Positions 1 through 9,023 of a stretch of DNA of 64,000 nt are shown here, in pieces (positions within the stretch are counted from its first letter, which is position 1; each line of letters begins with the position of its first letter). The notes under the pieces were generated by a model. The model saw only the letters and a program-made list of their open reading frames with translations. It was not told where the DNA came from and ran no database searches. The DNA is from Mycobacterium mantenii (GTDB taxonomy: Bacteria; Actinomycetota; Actinomycetes; Mycobacteriales; Mycobacteriaceae): assembly GCF_010731775.1 (NCBI RefSeq), contig NZ_AP022590.1, positions 1,922,001 through 1,986,000 on the forward strand. Reading direction: 5' to 3'. A program made the position numbers and the translations under genes.

Positions 1-950
1 GTCCGGCCCACCATCGGGTTGTTCGGGTCGACCAAAGGGTCGACCAGGCTGTGGTAGACGTCGACCGCTTTGGCCGGATCGGTGCCCAGCGGGCAGGTCG
101 GTTGCTTCGCGCAATCGGCGGCGTAGCCGTTGAACGCGTCCTGAAATCCCTTGGCCTGACGAAGGTCGGCCTCGATCTGATCGGCGTTGGGGTCGACGGC
201 GCCGTCGAGGATCATCGCCCGCACGTTGTGCGGGAAGGCCTCGGCGTACGCCGAGCCGATCCGGGTGCCATAGGAGTAGCCGAGGTAGGTCAGCTTGTCG
301 TCGCCGAGCGCCGCGCGGATGGCATCGAGATCCCGTGCGACGTTGACGGTTCCGATATTGGCCAGGAAGTTCTTGCCCATCTTGTCGATGCAGCGGCCGA
401 CGAACTGCTTGGTCTCGTCCTCCATGTGGGCCACACCCGCCGGGCTGTAGTCGACGTTGGGCTCGGTGCGCAGCCGATCGTTGTCGGCATCGGAGTTACA
501 CCAGACCGCCGGGCGCGACGCTCCCACCCCGCGGGGGTCGAAGCCGACGAGGTCGAACCGTTCGCGGACCTTCTTGGGCAACGACTGGACGACACCCAGC
601 GCCGCTTCGATGCCGGACTCCCCCGGCCCGCCCGGGTTGATCACCAGCGAGCCGATCTTGTCTCCGGTCGCGGGGAAACGGATCATCGCCAGCGTTGCCA
701 CGTCGCCGTCGAGGTGGTCGTAGTCGACCGGCACGGCCAGTTTGCCGCACAGTGCGCCGGCCGGGAGCTTGACCTTCGGGTTGGCCGCCCGGCACGGCGT
801 CCACTCCACCGCCTGGCCCAGCTTCGGCCCGGACATGACGGCGCGCCCCACCACGATGCGGACACAGCCCGCCAGCAGTAGCGCGACGGCTGCCATCGAC
901 GTACAGATCAGCAGCGTGCGCGCGATCTTGCCGCGGCGAGACAGGCTCAT
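1..950 (-). CDS. caeA: CaeA/Hip1-type exported serine carboxylesterase-protease (partial)
   Basis: This alpha/beta hydrolase of the TAP/Hip1 family runs off the left window edge, so about 316 residues of the usual ~520 are visible. The N-terminus has basic residues, a hydrophobic segment and a lipobox LLAGC ending at Cys29, so it should be a cell-envelope lipoprotein. The nucleophile motif GYSYGTRIG places the serine near residue 226, and an oxyanion-type NPGGPGESG motif lies near residue 106. The start is the ATG at 948-950. The family hydrolyses esters and peptides; the M. tuberculosis homologue cleaves GroEL2 and modulates host responses. Its position next to panB matches the M. tuberculosis order. 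The C-terminal Asp/His of the triad are outside the window. Confidence 0.93.
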   Translation of the reverse strand, partial: MSLSRRGKIARTLLICTSMAAVALLLAGCVRIVVGRAVMSGPKLGQAVEWTPCRAANPKVKLPAGALCGKLAVPVDYDHLDGDVATLAMIRFPATGDKIGSLVINPGGPGESGIEAALGVVQSLPKKVRERFDLVGFDPRGVGASRPAVWCNSDADNDRLRTEPNVDYSPAGVAHMEDETKQFVGRCIDKMGKNFLANIGTVNVARDLDAIRAALGDDKLTYLGYSYGTRIGSAYAEAFPHNVRAMILDGAVDPNADQIEADLRQAKGFQDAFNGYAADCAKQPTCPLGTDPAKAVDVYHSLVDPLVDPNNPMVGR

Positions 951-1007
951 GCCAATCTATGCTGCCAGAGGAAACCTGAGATCATGATTAGCGGCACCGC
1001 CGCCCGG

Positions 1008-1607
1008 TCACCGCGCGAGCGCAAGCAACTCCTCTCCATCCCCACCGCGAACTCGTCGGCCATCTCCCACAAGTCCGGCAGCAGATCCGGGCAGGCAACG
1101 AGGCCGATGTCGAGTTTGCCGTGCAGCGACATGGCGGTGATGTTGAGTCCGGAGCCGTGAAAGATCGGCCCCAGCGGATACATGGACTTCACCTCGCAGC
1201 CCAGCAGGTACAGCGGCACCTGCGGACCGGGCACGTTGGAGACGACCAAATTGTGCACCGCCATGCTGCCGGTAAACCTGGTTCGGGAATAGAGCCGCAT
1301 CGCAATGCCGAAAACAGCCGGGGCTCTCCCAGAGCGGCCGGCGACGGTCCAACCGGGACTCGGCGATGTGGGCGCAGATTTCGGAGAGCTCGGCCCGCCC
1401 GCCCGGGGCGGGCACGGCGATGCGATGCAGATGGCGATTGATGTCGAATTTCTCGTCGTCCACCCAGACCGGGTGGTCGAGATTCAGCGGACTGTTGGCA
1501 AGCTTTCGCGAAAGGCCGGGATCGCCCTGATGCGCAGCGCAAGGGCGTCGCGCAATCCCTCGAAGGAGTAACCGCCCGGCACGGTCCAGTCCACTCAGCC
1601 GCTGCAT
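1008..1607 (-). pseudogene. Decayed wax ester synthase/diacylglycerol acyltransferase (WS/DGAT) remnant
   Basis: Family signatures are spread over several reading frames. A start-like MQRLSGLD lies at 1607. A second frame reads VPGGYSFEGLRDALALR, a third reads SPLNLDHPVWVDD through RRPLWE (around 1330-1510), and another holds the C-terminal block VVSNVPGPQVPLYLLG to LPDLWEMADEF (around 1060-1250). At least three frame changes are needed. The catalytic HHxxxDG region is missing: sequence jumps from RRPLWE almost directly to the C-terminal third, so roughly 250 codons are deleted relative to a normal ~460-residue enzyme. Members make triacylglycerol or wax esters. No function is expected here. 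Confidence 0.85.
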
Positions 1608-1739
1608 GCGCGCATGGTATGTCTCACACCGCCGTGCCGGTGCAACTGCGCAAAAGAAATGGCAGAATCGAGTAGTCCGACGAACCCGGGGACCCGTTAG
1701 CGGCCACGAGGATCGAACCGACCACCTTTAGGGACAATG

Positions 1740-2588
1740 ATGTCTGAGCATAACGTTTACGGTGCCAACTCGCCTGCACAGCCCGAAAAGCCGCGGACCA
1801 AGATCCGCACCCACCACCTGCAGAGGATGAAGGCCGAAGGCCACAAGTGGGCGATGCTCACGGCCTACGACTATTCGACCGCCCGCATTTTCGACGAGGC
1901 CGGCATCCCGGTCCTGCTGGTCGGCGACTCGGCGGCCAACGTGGTGTACGGCTACGACACCACGGTGCCCGTGTCGATCGACGAGTTGATTCCGCTGGTG
2001 CGCGGCGTGGTGCGGGGTGCCCCGCACGCGCTGGTCGTCGCCGACCTGCCGTTCGGCAGCTACGAGGCAGGGCCGGCCGCCGCGCTGGCCGCCGCCACCC
2101 GGTTCATGAAGGAGGGCGGCGCACACGCGGTCAAGCTCGAGGGCGGCGAACGGGTGGCCGAGCAGATCGCCTGCCTGACCGCCGCCGGTATTCCGGTGAT
2201 GGCGCACATCGGGTTCACCCCGCAAAGCGTGAACGGTCTGGGCGGCTTCCGGGTGCAGGGCCGTGGTGACGCGGCGGAGCAGACGGTGCACGATGCGATC
2301 GCCGTCGCCGAAGCCGGCGCATTCGCCGTCGTCATGGAGATGGTGCCGGCCGAATTGGCCACCCAGATCACCGGCAAGCTGACCATCCCGACCGTCGGGA
2401 TCGGCGCCGGACCCAACTGCGACGGCCAGGTCCTGGTTTGGCAGGACATGGCCGGAATGAGCAGCGGAAAGGCGGCGCGATTCGTCAAGCGATTCGCGAA
2501 CGTCGGCGACGAATTGCGCCGGGCCGCTGGCCAATACGCGGAAGAGGTGGCCGGCGGGGTCTTTCCCGCCGACGAGCACTGCTTCTGA
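1740..2588 (+). CDS. panB: 3-methyl-2-oxobutanoate hydroxymethyltransferase
   Basis: PanB transfers a hydroxymethyl group from methylene-tetrahydrofolate to 2-oxoisovalerate, giving ketopantoate, the first committed step of pantothenate and CoA synthesis in the cytosol. The protein has the usual length (282 aa) and the expected TIM-barrel motifs: [34 protein letters not shown] (metal-binding Asp), VKLEGG and the late [18 protein letters not shown] block. Two ATGs follow each other at 1737 and 1740; AGGGA at 1730-1734 sits 5 nt from the second, and M. tuberculosis PanB starts MSEQ, so 1740 is preferred. It lies just after the divergent caeA side, as in M. tuberculosis. Confidence 0.96.
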   Translation: MSEHNVYGANSPAQPEKPRTKIRTHHLQRMKAEGHKWAMLTAYDYSTARIFDEAGIPVLLVGDSAANVVYGYDTTVPVSIDELIPLVRGVVRGAPHALVVADLPFGSYEAGPAAALAAATRFMKEGGAHAVKLEGGERVAEQIACLTAAGIPVMAHIGFTPQSVNGLGGFRVQGRGDAAEQTVHDAIAVAEAGAFAVVMEMVPAELATQITGKLTIPTVGIGAGPNCDGQVLVWQDMAGMSSGKAARFVKRFANVGDELRRAAGQYAEEVAGGVFPADEHCF

Positions 2589-2767
2589 TCCGCTGCGCCG
2601 GCTGAGCCACCCGGTCGGTACCGCCCGAAGGCGCGTCCGGCCCGCCGATCCGAGCTTCACCCCTGGTCGACGACGTTATCGCCGTCACCGCGAAACCACT
2701 GAAAAGTGTTGCGGTACAGGGATGTACGATGGCCCTGAAGAGACGATCCGAACTCTGACGAGCAGGG

Positions 2768-3988
2768 GTGGACCACATCGACCGGGGGAATCGCGGTGAC
2801 TTCGTGCGCCGCCGATCGGTGTTGGCGGTGCCGCTGCTGGTGGCAGGAGGCATGGCTCTGACACCGACACCGCGCGCGTCCGCAGCACCGCCTCGCACCT
2901 CCCCGCAAGCAAGCCGATGGTCACCCGAGCGCGCCAACCGCTGGTATCAGGCGCAAGGCTGGCCGGTCGGCGTGAACTACATCACGTCCAGCGCCGTCAA
3001 CCAGCTGGAGATGTTCCAGCGCGAGACCTTCGACGCCCGGCGTATCGATACCGAACTGGGCTGGGCGCAAACCAACGGGTTCAACGCGATCCGGGTCTTC
3101 CTGCACGATCAGCTGTGGGCGCAGGACTACCGCGGGTTTCAGGGCCGTCTCGCCCAATTCGTCGACATCGCCGCACGCCACGGCATCAAACCGCTGTTCG
3201 TCCTGTTCGATTCGTGTTGGGATCCGTTTCCCCAACCGGGCCCCCAGCGCGCGCCGCGGCCGGGCATCCACAACTCCGGCTGGGTGCAAAGCCCCGGGGC
3301 GGCGCGCCTGGACGATCGTGGCTACCTGCGCACCATGCGCGGTTACGTCACCGGAGTCCTCACGCAATTCCGCAATGACGATCGCATCCTGGGCTGGGAC
3401 CTGTGGAACGAGCCGGACAACCCCGCCGACGCCTACGCCGCGGTGGAGCGGAAAGACAAGGTGGACCTCGTCGCCCAGCTGCTGCCCCAGGTGTTCGAGT
3501 GGGCGCGGTTGGTCGACCCCTGTCAGCCGTTGACCAGTGCCGTCTGGCACGGCGAGTGGGCCGACCCCGGTCGGCGCAGCGTGATCAGCGGCATCCAGCT
3601 CGACAACTCCGACGTCATCACGTTTCACTCCTATGCCGAGCCGGCGGAGTTCGAGAGGCGCATCGCCGAGCTCGTCCCGCATGGCCGCCCGATCCTGTGC
3701 ACCGAGTACATGGCCCGGCCGCTGGGCAGCACGGTGCAAGGCATCCTGCCGATCGCGAAGCGCGCCGGCGTCGGCGCGTTCAACTGGGGATTGGTCGCCG
3801 GAAAGACGCAGACCTACTTCCCCTGGGATTCCTGGGACCAGCCGAACCCGGACCCCGCCATGCCCCAGGAGTGGTTTCACGACCTAATGGGCCACGATGG
3901 ACGGCCATTCCGCGACACCGAGATTCAGGCGATCCTTCAGTTGAGCGATCTGGCGATGCACCTGCAGCCGCCGCCAGCGGCCGGCTGA
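2768..3988 (+). CDS. Secreted glycoside hydrolase family 5-like (cellulase-fold) protein
   Basis: The 406-residue protein carries an export signal: RRRSVLAVPLLVAGG then a region ending near ASAA, with a twin arginine that could make it a Tat substrate. The mature part looks like a GH5/GH-A TIM barrel: NGFNAIRVFLHDQ, HGIKPLFVLFDSCWDPF, GWDLWNEPDNP with the presumed acid/base Glu near residue 215, and CTEYMARP with the presumed nucleophile Glu near residue 313. Both catalytic Glu are present. It should cleave or transfer a beta-linked sugar outside the cell; the substrate cannot be deduced. The start GTG 2768 is the longest choice; GTG 2804 (MRRRSVLA) would give a more typical signal peptide. 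Confidence 0.82.
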   Translation: MDHIDRGNRGDFVRRRSVLAVPLLVAGGMALTPTPRASAAPPRTSPQASRWSPERANRWYQAQGWPVGVNYITSSAVNQLEMFQRETFDARRIDTELGWAQTNGFNAIRVFLHDQLWAQDYRGFQGRLAQFVDIAARHGIKPLFVLFDSCWDPFPQPGPQRAPRPGIHNSGWVQSPGAARLDDRGYLRTMRGYVTGVLTQFRNDDRILGWDLWNEPDNPADAYAAVERKDKVDLVAQLLPQVFEWARLVDPCQPLTSAVWHGEWADPGRRSVISGIQLDNSDVITFHSYAEPAEFERRIAELVPHGRPILCTEYMARPLGSTVQGILPIAKRAGVGAFNWGLVAGKTQTYFPWDSWDQPNPDPAMPQEWFHDLMGHDGRPFRDTEIQAILQLSDLAMHLQPPPAAG

Positions 3989-3998
3989 CGGCCAACCG

Positions 3999-4379
3999 TC
4001 AGCGGCACCGGTTCTGGAAGTCGGTCAACGGCTGGCGAATGCCCTCGAGGTCGGCGTGGGTCTGCGGGTTGGCATCCATGTACTGCTTAAGCTGTGCGCG
4101 CATGTCGTCGCGTGGCTGCCCCTTCAGACTGGTGAAGTAGGCGTTGACGTCCGGATGGGTGAACAAATACGCCGACGTCGCCGCGGCAACACCCGAGGAC
4201 ACCTGGGCAAGATCGGCCGCCGTGCAATTCGGTTGCGCCGAGGGCGCCGGTTCCGGATCGTCCATCGGCGGATCCGCGGCAGCCGAACCCGTCGTCGAGA
4301 AAAGCATTGCCACACCGACCGCGCCGGCCGCCATTGCGCCGGCAACGGCTCGGGCTGCCGGGCGAACACAAGACACCAT
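3999..4379 (-). CDS. Hemophore-related secreted protein
   Basis: A 126-residue exported protein with a signal sequence (hydrophobic AGAMAAGAVGVAMLF, cleavage near SAAADP). The mature part has two cysteines (PNCTAADLAQ near the start and NRCR at the very end) and the pattern CTAADLAQVSSGVAAATSAYLFTHPDVNAYFTSL that is typical of the mycobacterial hemophore-like family related to Rv0203. Rv0203 binds extracellular haem for iron uptake; other members are not well characterised, so haem binding here is inference from family. It converges with the GH5-like gene, with only 10 nt between the stops. The start is the ATG at 4377-4379; a GTG follows directly. Confidence 0.8.
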   Translation of the reverse strand: MVSCVRPAARAVAGAMAAGAVGVAMLFSTTGSAAADPPMDDPEPAPSAQPNCTAADLAQVSSGVAAATSAYLFTHPDVNAYFTSLKGQPRDDMRAQLKQYMDANPQTHADLEGIRQPLTDFQNRCR

Positions 4380-4563
4380 GGAACGCTCCTTCGTCGGGTA
4401 TCACCAACCCGTGCCGCTATTCGTATCGAAAACGATAAGGGGTTTTCTCGCCACGCATGCGCCATTGGAGGAGTCGAGAAATTCGGAGTCATTCGTCAAT
4501 CCCGGCCCGTCCACCGGGACGCGACGGCACAATGCATTAAGGGTGGCAGGAAGGAGACCGCAG

Positions 4564-4815
4564 ATGAATCGGCGCCGCTGGTTTGTCGCAGTGCTGGCGT
4601 TCACTGGCTTGGTCGCAACTCCCGGAATTCTTGTTGCCGCCCATCCCGCCGATCGGTCGGAGGCGACCGTGTGTGTGGGTGCGGGCCGCCGCATCTCGGT
4701 CAGCGGGTGCACCAACATCGCCGACAACATCCAACGCTATGTCCCGCCGCCGGCCGCCTACGCGCCGCTGCCGGAAGACGACACGACGGTCCCTCCCCCT
4801 CCGCCGCCGCCCTGA
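4564..4815 (+). CDS. Small secreted protein with proline-rich tail
   Basis: An 83-residue protein starts at an ATG with a good ribosome site (AAGGAGA about 6 nt upstream). It has a signal peptide (MNRRRWFVAVLAFTGLVATPG, cleavage near VAAHPA), two cysteines (ATVCVGAG and VSGCTN) that could form a disulfide, and a C-terminus that is a run of proline. I do not recognise a family. It lies upstream of the CYTH-CHAD gene with ~150 nt between them and is divergent from the hemophore-like gene. Confidence 0.7.
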   Translation: MNRRRWFVAVLAFTGLVATPGILVAAHPADRSEATVCVGAGRRISVSGCTNIADNIQRYVPPPAAYAPLPEDDTTVPPPPPPP

Positions 4816-4964
4816 CGGCAGTCGTGACGGGGGCGCCGCACTCGCGGGCCGATCGGTGGCGGCCTCGTCGTTTCGGTATGGCAGGCTATGGGTGCTCATT
4901 TCCCACCGTCCACCATGTTCACGGCCGCGGTGACGCGCCCTACGCGCCCTCAATGGAGCCGAAG

Positions 4965-6512
4965 ATGCCTGCAAATGCGCCGCAGACCTCGCGTCATCTC
5001 GAGGTCGAGCGCAAGTTCGACGTGGTCGAATCCACCGTGTCGCCCTCGTTCGAGGGCATCGCCGCGGTTGCCCACGTCGAGAAGTCGCCGACGCAAACCC
5101 TGGATGCGACGTACTTCGACACGCCCATACACGATTTGGCGCGCAACAAGATCACCCTGCGCCGCCGCACCGGTGGCTCCGACGCGGGATGGCATCTGAA
5201 GCTTCCGGCCGGACCAGACGCGCGAACCGAGGTCCGCTTGCCGCTGGACGCATCAAGCGGAAACGACACCGTGCCCGACGAGTTGACGGACGTGGTGCTG
5301 GCGATCGTCCGCGACCGCCCGCTGCAGCCCGTCGCGCGTATCACCACCCGGCGCGACAGCCAGGTGCTGTACGACGCCGCGGGCACGGCGCTGGCCGAGT
5401 TCAGCAATGACCATGTCACCGCGTGGTCGACCCGGGGCTCCGAGGACACCGACTCGGCGCCGACCGAGCAGGAATGGCGCGAGTGGGAATTGGAGCTCCT
5501 GGAGGCGAGTGGGCTGTCCAACGGGACGGCCGGCGTCGAGCTGCTGAACCGGCTGAGCAATCGCCTGCTGGACGCCGGCGCCGCACCGGCCGGTCACGGC
5601 TCCAAGCTCGCGCGGGTGCTCGGTACCGCGCCGCCGCCCGACGGCGGTCAGCCGGCCGGGGATCCGTTGCAGCGCGCCATCGCCGAGCAGGTTCGCGAGC
5701 TGCTGGTGTGGGATCGCGCGGTGCGCGCCGACGCCTACGACTCCATTCACCAGATGCGGGTGACCACCCGCAAGCTGCGCAGCCTGCTGCGGGATTACCA
5801 GGATTCGTTCGGGTTGCCCGAGGAGGGGTGGGTCCTCGACGAGTTGCGTGAACTCGCCGGAATCCTGGGCGTGGCGCGCGACGCCGAGGTGCTCGCCGAG
5901 CGATACGAGCGTGACTTGGACGGGCTCGCACCGGAATTGGTGCGCGGGCCGGTGCGCGAACGTCTGGTCGGCGGCGCGCGGCGGCGCTACCAGACCGGGC
6001 TGCGCCGGTCGTTGATCGCGATGCGCTCGCAGCGATACTTCCGCTTGCTGGACTCCCTCGACCTGATCGCGGCTCAAACCCCCGGCGCCGCGACCGCCGA
6101 GGAACAGGCGCCGGTGACCATCGATGCCGCCTACAAGAAGGTCCGCAAGGCCCAGAAGGCCGCCGTCCAGGCCGACCGCGAGCACCCGGACGACGAACAC
6201 CTGCGCGACGAGGCGATCCATCGGATCCGCAAGCGCGCCAAGCGGCTTCGCTACACCGCCTCCGCTACCGGCGCGGCCAAGGTATCCGAACGGGCCAAGG
6301 CCGTCCAGTCGCTGCTCGGTGACCACCAAGACAGCGTGGTCAGCCGCGAGCACCTGCGCCAGGAGGCCGAAACGGCGCACGCGGCCGGCGAGGACACCTT
6401 CACCTACGGGCTGTTGTATCAGCGTGAGGCCGACCTGGCCGATCGGTGCCGTGACGACCTCGACGACGCCCTGCGCGAACTCGCCAAAGCGGTGCACAAA
6501 GCGGGGCATTAG
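4965..6512 (+). CDS. CYTH-CHAD domain protein (Rv2226 homologue)
   Basis: The 515-residue protein has an N-terminal CYTH domain with the ExExK signature (HLEVERKF, Glu13/Glu15/Lys17), followed by tunnel-forming basic strands such as ITLRRRTGG and WHLKLPAG. From about residue 225 it has a CHAD domain of histidine-rich helices (SIHQMRVTTRKLRSLL, EAIHRIRKRAKRLRYTA). CYTH enzymes act on triphosphates or inorganic triphosphate, and CHAD domains bind polyphosphate granules, so a polyphosphate-linked role is likely. The ATG at 4965 gives a length close to the M. tuberculosis protein; ATG 4953 (MEPKMPAN) is an alternative. The reading frame is open far upstream, but that part is not conserved. Confidence 0.9.
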   Translation: MPANAPQTSRHLEVERKFDVVESTVSPSFEGIAAVAHVEKSPTQTLDATYFDTPIHDLARNKITLRRRTGGSDAGWHLKLPAGPDARTEVRLPLDASSGNDTVPDELTDVVLAIVRDRPLQPVARITTRRDSQVLYDAAGTALAEFSNDHVTAWSTRGSEDTDSAPTEQEWREWELELLEASGLSNGTAGVELLNRLSNRLLDAGAAPAGHGSKLARVLGTAPPPDGGQPAGDPLQRAIAEQVRELLVWDRAVRADAYDSIHQMRVTTRKLRSLLRDYQDSFGLPEEGWVLDELRELAGILGVARDAEVLAERYERDLDGLAPELVRGPVRERLVGGARRRYQTGLRRSLIAMRSQRYFRLLDSLDLIAAQTPGAATAEEQAPVTIDAAYKKVRKAQKAAVQADREHPDDEHLRDEAIHRIRKRAKRLRYTASATGAAKVSERAKAVQSLLGDHQDSVVSREHLRQEAETAHAAGEDTFTYGLLYQREADLADRCRDDLDDALRELAKAVHKAGH

Positions 6513-6521
6513 GAAGCTGAA

Positions 6522-6930
<409 letters not shown>

Positions 6931-7001
6931 ACGATCAACGGTACTACTTGCGGCATGCTGGGGCCAGCAACTATGGCTCGCGCGGCTCTATCGTGGACCT
7001 G

Positions 7002-7712
7002 ATGGACCGATGGAGAAAGCGTGTCGACACCGGCGATTGGGACGCCATCGCCATCGCGGTCGGCCAGTACGGCGGCGCGCTGCTGCCGCGGCTGGTCACG
7101 TCGGGTGAAGCGGCCCGGCTGCGCAAGCTCTACGCCGACGACGACCTTTTTCGGTCGACCATCGACATGGCGCCCAAACGCTATGGCGCGGGGCAATACC
7201 GCTATTTCCATGCGCCCTACCCCGAACCGATCGAAGAGCTCAAGCAGGCGCTCTATCCCCGGCTGCTGCCGATAGCGCGCGATTGGTGGGGCAAGCTCGG
7301 CCGGGACGCACCCTGGCCGGAACGCCTCGACGATTGGCTGGCGACCTGCCACGCCGCCGGCCAGACCCGATCCACCGCCCTGATGCTCAAATACGGTGCG
7401 GGCGACTGGAATGCGTTGCATCGGGATCTCTATGGCGAGTTGATCTTCCCCCTACAGGTCGTCATCAACCTGAGTGACCCGGACACCGACTACACCGGCG
7501 GCGAATTCCTGCTCATCGAGCAACGGCTGCGGGCCCAATCCCGCGGCCTGGCAACGCAACTGCCGCAGGGCCACGGGTATGTCTTCACCACCCGGGAGCG
7601 ACCGGTGCGCTCGGCCCGGGGCTGGTCCGCGGCGCCGGTGCGGCACGGTGTCTCGGTCGTTCGCTCCGGCCAGCGTTACGCGATGGGGCTGATCTTCCAC
7701 GACGCGGCGTAG
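7002..7712 (+). CDS. 2-oxoglutarate/Fe(II)-dependent oxygenase family protein (Rv2227 homologue)
   Basis: The 236-residue protein has the double-stranded beta-helix core of prolyl-hydroxylase-like dioxygenases. The iron triad is visible as HRD (His140, Asp142) and the distal His near residue 215 in PVRHGVSVVRSGQRYAMGLIFHD, where the following Arg is placed to bind 2-oxoglutarate. The segment LIFPLQVVINLSD and the YTGGEFLLIEQR strand are also typical. The substrate is unknown. It starts just downstream of rnpB, which is on the opposite strand. ATG 7002 is chosen; GTG 6993 is possible. Confidence 0.85.
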   Translation: MDRWRKRVDTGDWDAIAIAVGQYGGALLPRLVTSGEAARLRKLYADDDLFRSTIDMAPKRYGAGQYRYFHAPYPEPIEELKQALYPRLLPIARDWWGKLGRDAPWPERLDDWLATCHAAGQTRSTALMLKYGAGDWNALHRDLYGELIFPLQVVINLSDPDTDYTGGEFLLIEQRLRAQSRGLATQLPQGHGYVFTTRERPVRSARGWSAAPVRHGVSVVRSGQRYAMGLIFHDAA

Positions 7713-7718
7713 GCGCGG

Positions 7719-8351
7719 CTATCCGATTCGTCGCAACACCATCAGGTTGTCGGCGATGGTTTCGACTTCCCCGTTCGGGCCTACCATTTCGCGGTCGACG
7801 GCCTCGGTCCGCAGCCGCGTCCAGCGCGGTGCGTCCAGGTGCACCGACGCGAGAACCTCCTCGATGCCGGCGAAGTGGTGATCGTGATGCTCCGCCCAGG
7901 GCGGGGCCGAGCCATGGTCGACGATCAACAGCACACCACCACGATGCACCCGCTCGGCCGCCCGTTGCAGCACCCCGTCTCGTTCCAGCCGTGCCGGCGA
8001 GTGCAGATATTGCGCGGACACCAGATCGAATGTCCCTTCGGGGAAACTCTCGTTGAGGTCGTGCCGCTGAAAGTCGATGCATGCGAGCAGGTTCCGCGCC
8101 GAGGCCGCCTCGGTGGCGCGCCGCAGCGCGGTGGCCGAGATGTCGACGGCCACCACCTCCCAACCGCGCTCGGCCAGCCACAGCGCGTCGGCCCCTTCCC
8201 CGCAGCCCAGGTCGAGCGCCCGGCCCGCCGGCAGATCGGCGGCCACCTCGGCCAGGCGGGGATTGACCCGCCCGCTCCAGACCCGCTCCGCCGAGCCGTA
8301 GCGCTCCTCCCAGAACCGCTGGGCGTCATCAGGTTTGCACGAATTCTCCAT
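7719..8351 (-). CDS. Class I SAM-dependent methyltransferase
   Basis: A 210-residue methyltransferase of the class I Rossmann type. Motif I is ALDLGCGEGADALWLAERG (about residues 43-61), motif II contains VVAVDISATAL, and a post-motif FDLVSAQYLHSP follows. The start chosen is the ATG at 8351 (MENSCKPDDAQRFWEERYG), because the RFWEERYG segment is the usual beginning of this subfamily and it leaves 47 nt to the divergent regulator gene. Its stop lies 6 nt past the convergent oxygenase stop. The closest families include small thiol or metalloid methyltransferases, but the substrate cannot be read from the sequence. Confidence 0.85.
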   Translation of the reverse strand: MENSCKPDDAQRFWEERYGSAERVWSGRVNPRLAEVAADLPAGRALDLGCGEGADALWLAERGWEVVAVDISATALRRATEAASARNLLACIDFQRHDLNESFPEGTFDLVSAQYLHSPARLERDGVLQRAAERVHRGGVLLIVDHGSAPPWAEHHDHHFAGIEEVLASVHLDAPRWTRLRTEAVDREMVGPNGEVETIADNLMVLRRIG

Positions 8352-8398
8352 ACCGCGAGCTTGCCTACCCCGTCCGTCGTTTGCCAAGCTGATTTGCC

Positions 8399-8974
8399 AT
8401 GCAGGCAAAAACCACTTCCGATATCGACCTCCTGGTGCGCCGGCGACTTCGCGAACTGCGCGTGCAGCGCGGCTTGACGCTGCAGGAGGTCGGCGAGCGT
8501 ACCGGGATCGACGTCTCGACGCTCAGCCGGCTCGAATCCGGGAAGCGCCGGCTGGCTTTGGATCACCTGCCGCGGCTGGCCCGGGCACTGTCGGTCAGCA
8601 CCGACGAGCTGCTACAGACGCCGCCGACGCCCGACCCGCGGGTGCGCGGCACCGCGCACACTCACCACGGCGTCACCTATTGGCCGCTGACCCGTCAGGG
8701 CCCCGCCGGCGGCCTGCACGCGTTCAAAATTCGGGTCAGCCCGCGGCGCCGCACCCCGCCCGCCGACCTGCCGGTGCACGAGGGACAGGACTGGATGTAC
8801 GTGCTTTCCGGGCGGATGCGGCTCATCCTGGGTGATCGCGACTTCACCATCGACCCTGGCCAAGCCGTCGAGTTCTCCACCTGGACGCCGCACTGGTTCT
8901 CCGGTGTGGACGGGCCGGTGGAGGCCATCGTGATCTTCGGACCGCACGGGGAGCGGCTCCACCTGCATAGTTGA
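8399..8974 (+). CDS. XRE-family transcriptional regulator with cupin sensor domain
   Basis: The 191-residue protein has an N-terminal helix-turn-helix of the Cro/C1 (XRE) type at about residues 14-70 (LRVQRGLTLQEVGERTGIDV, STLSRLESGKRRLALDHL), then a cupin beta-barrel at about 110-180 (LPVHEGQDWMYVLSGRMRL, the FTIDPGQAVEF turn and PHWFSG). In this class the cupin senses a small molecule or metal while the HTH binds near its own gene. It is divergent from the methyltransferase across 47 bp, so it may regulate that gene and the P450 downstream. Which ligand it senses is unknown. Confidence 0.9.
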   Translation: MQAKTTSDIDLLVRRRLRELRVQRGLTLQEVGERTGIDVSTLSRLESGKRRLALDHLPRLARALSVSTDELLQTPPTPDPRVRGTAHTHHGVTYWPLTRQGPAGGLHAFKIRVSPRRRTPPADLPVHEGQDWMYVLSGRMRLILGDRDFTIDPGQAVEFSTWTPHWFSGVDGPVEAIVIFGPHGERLHLHS

Positions 8975-9023
8975 TCGGAATTAGACCATTGCCGAATAGG
9001 CACGTCGGTGTCAGGCTGACCGA

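Noticed and set aside
51..881. Long open frame on the plus strand over caeA.
   Set aside because: It is antisense to the CaeA frame, which has clear lipobox and serine motifs; high-GC codon bias opens the opposite frame.
2709..2730. TTGCGG and TACGAT as a promoter before the GH5-like gene.
   Set aside because: The spacing is 10 bp, too short for a sigma-70-type promoter.
4056..4964. A 300-codon upstream extension of the CYTH-CHAD gene.
   Set aside because: It covers the antisense strand of the hemophore-like gene and another frame of the small secreted protein; CYTH proteins begin just before the ExExK motif.
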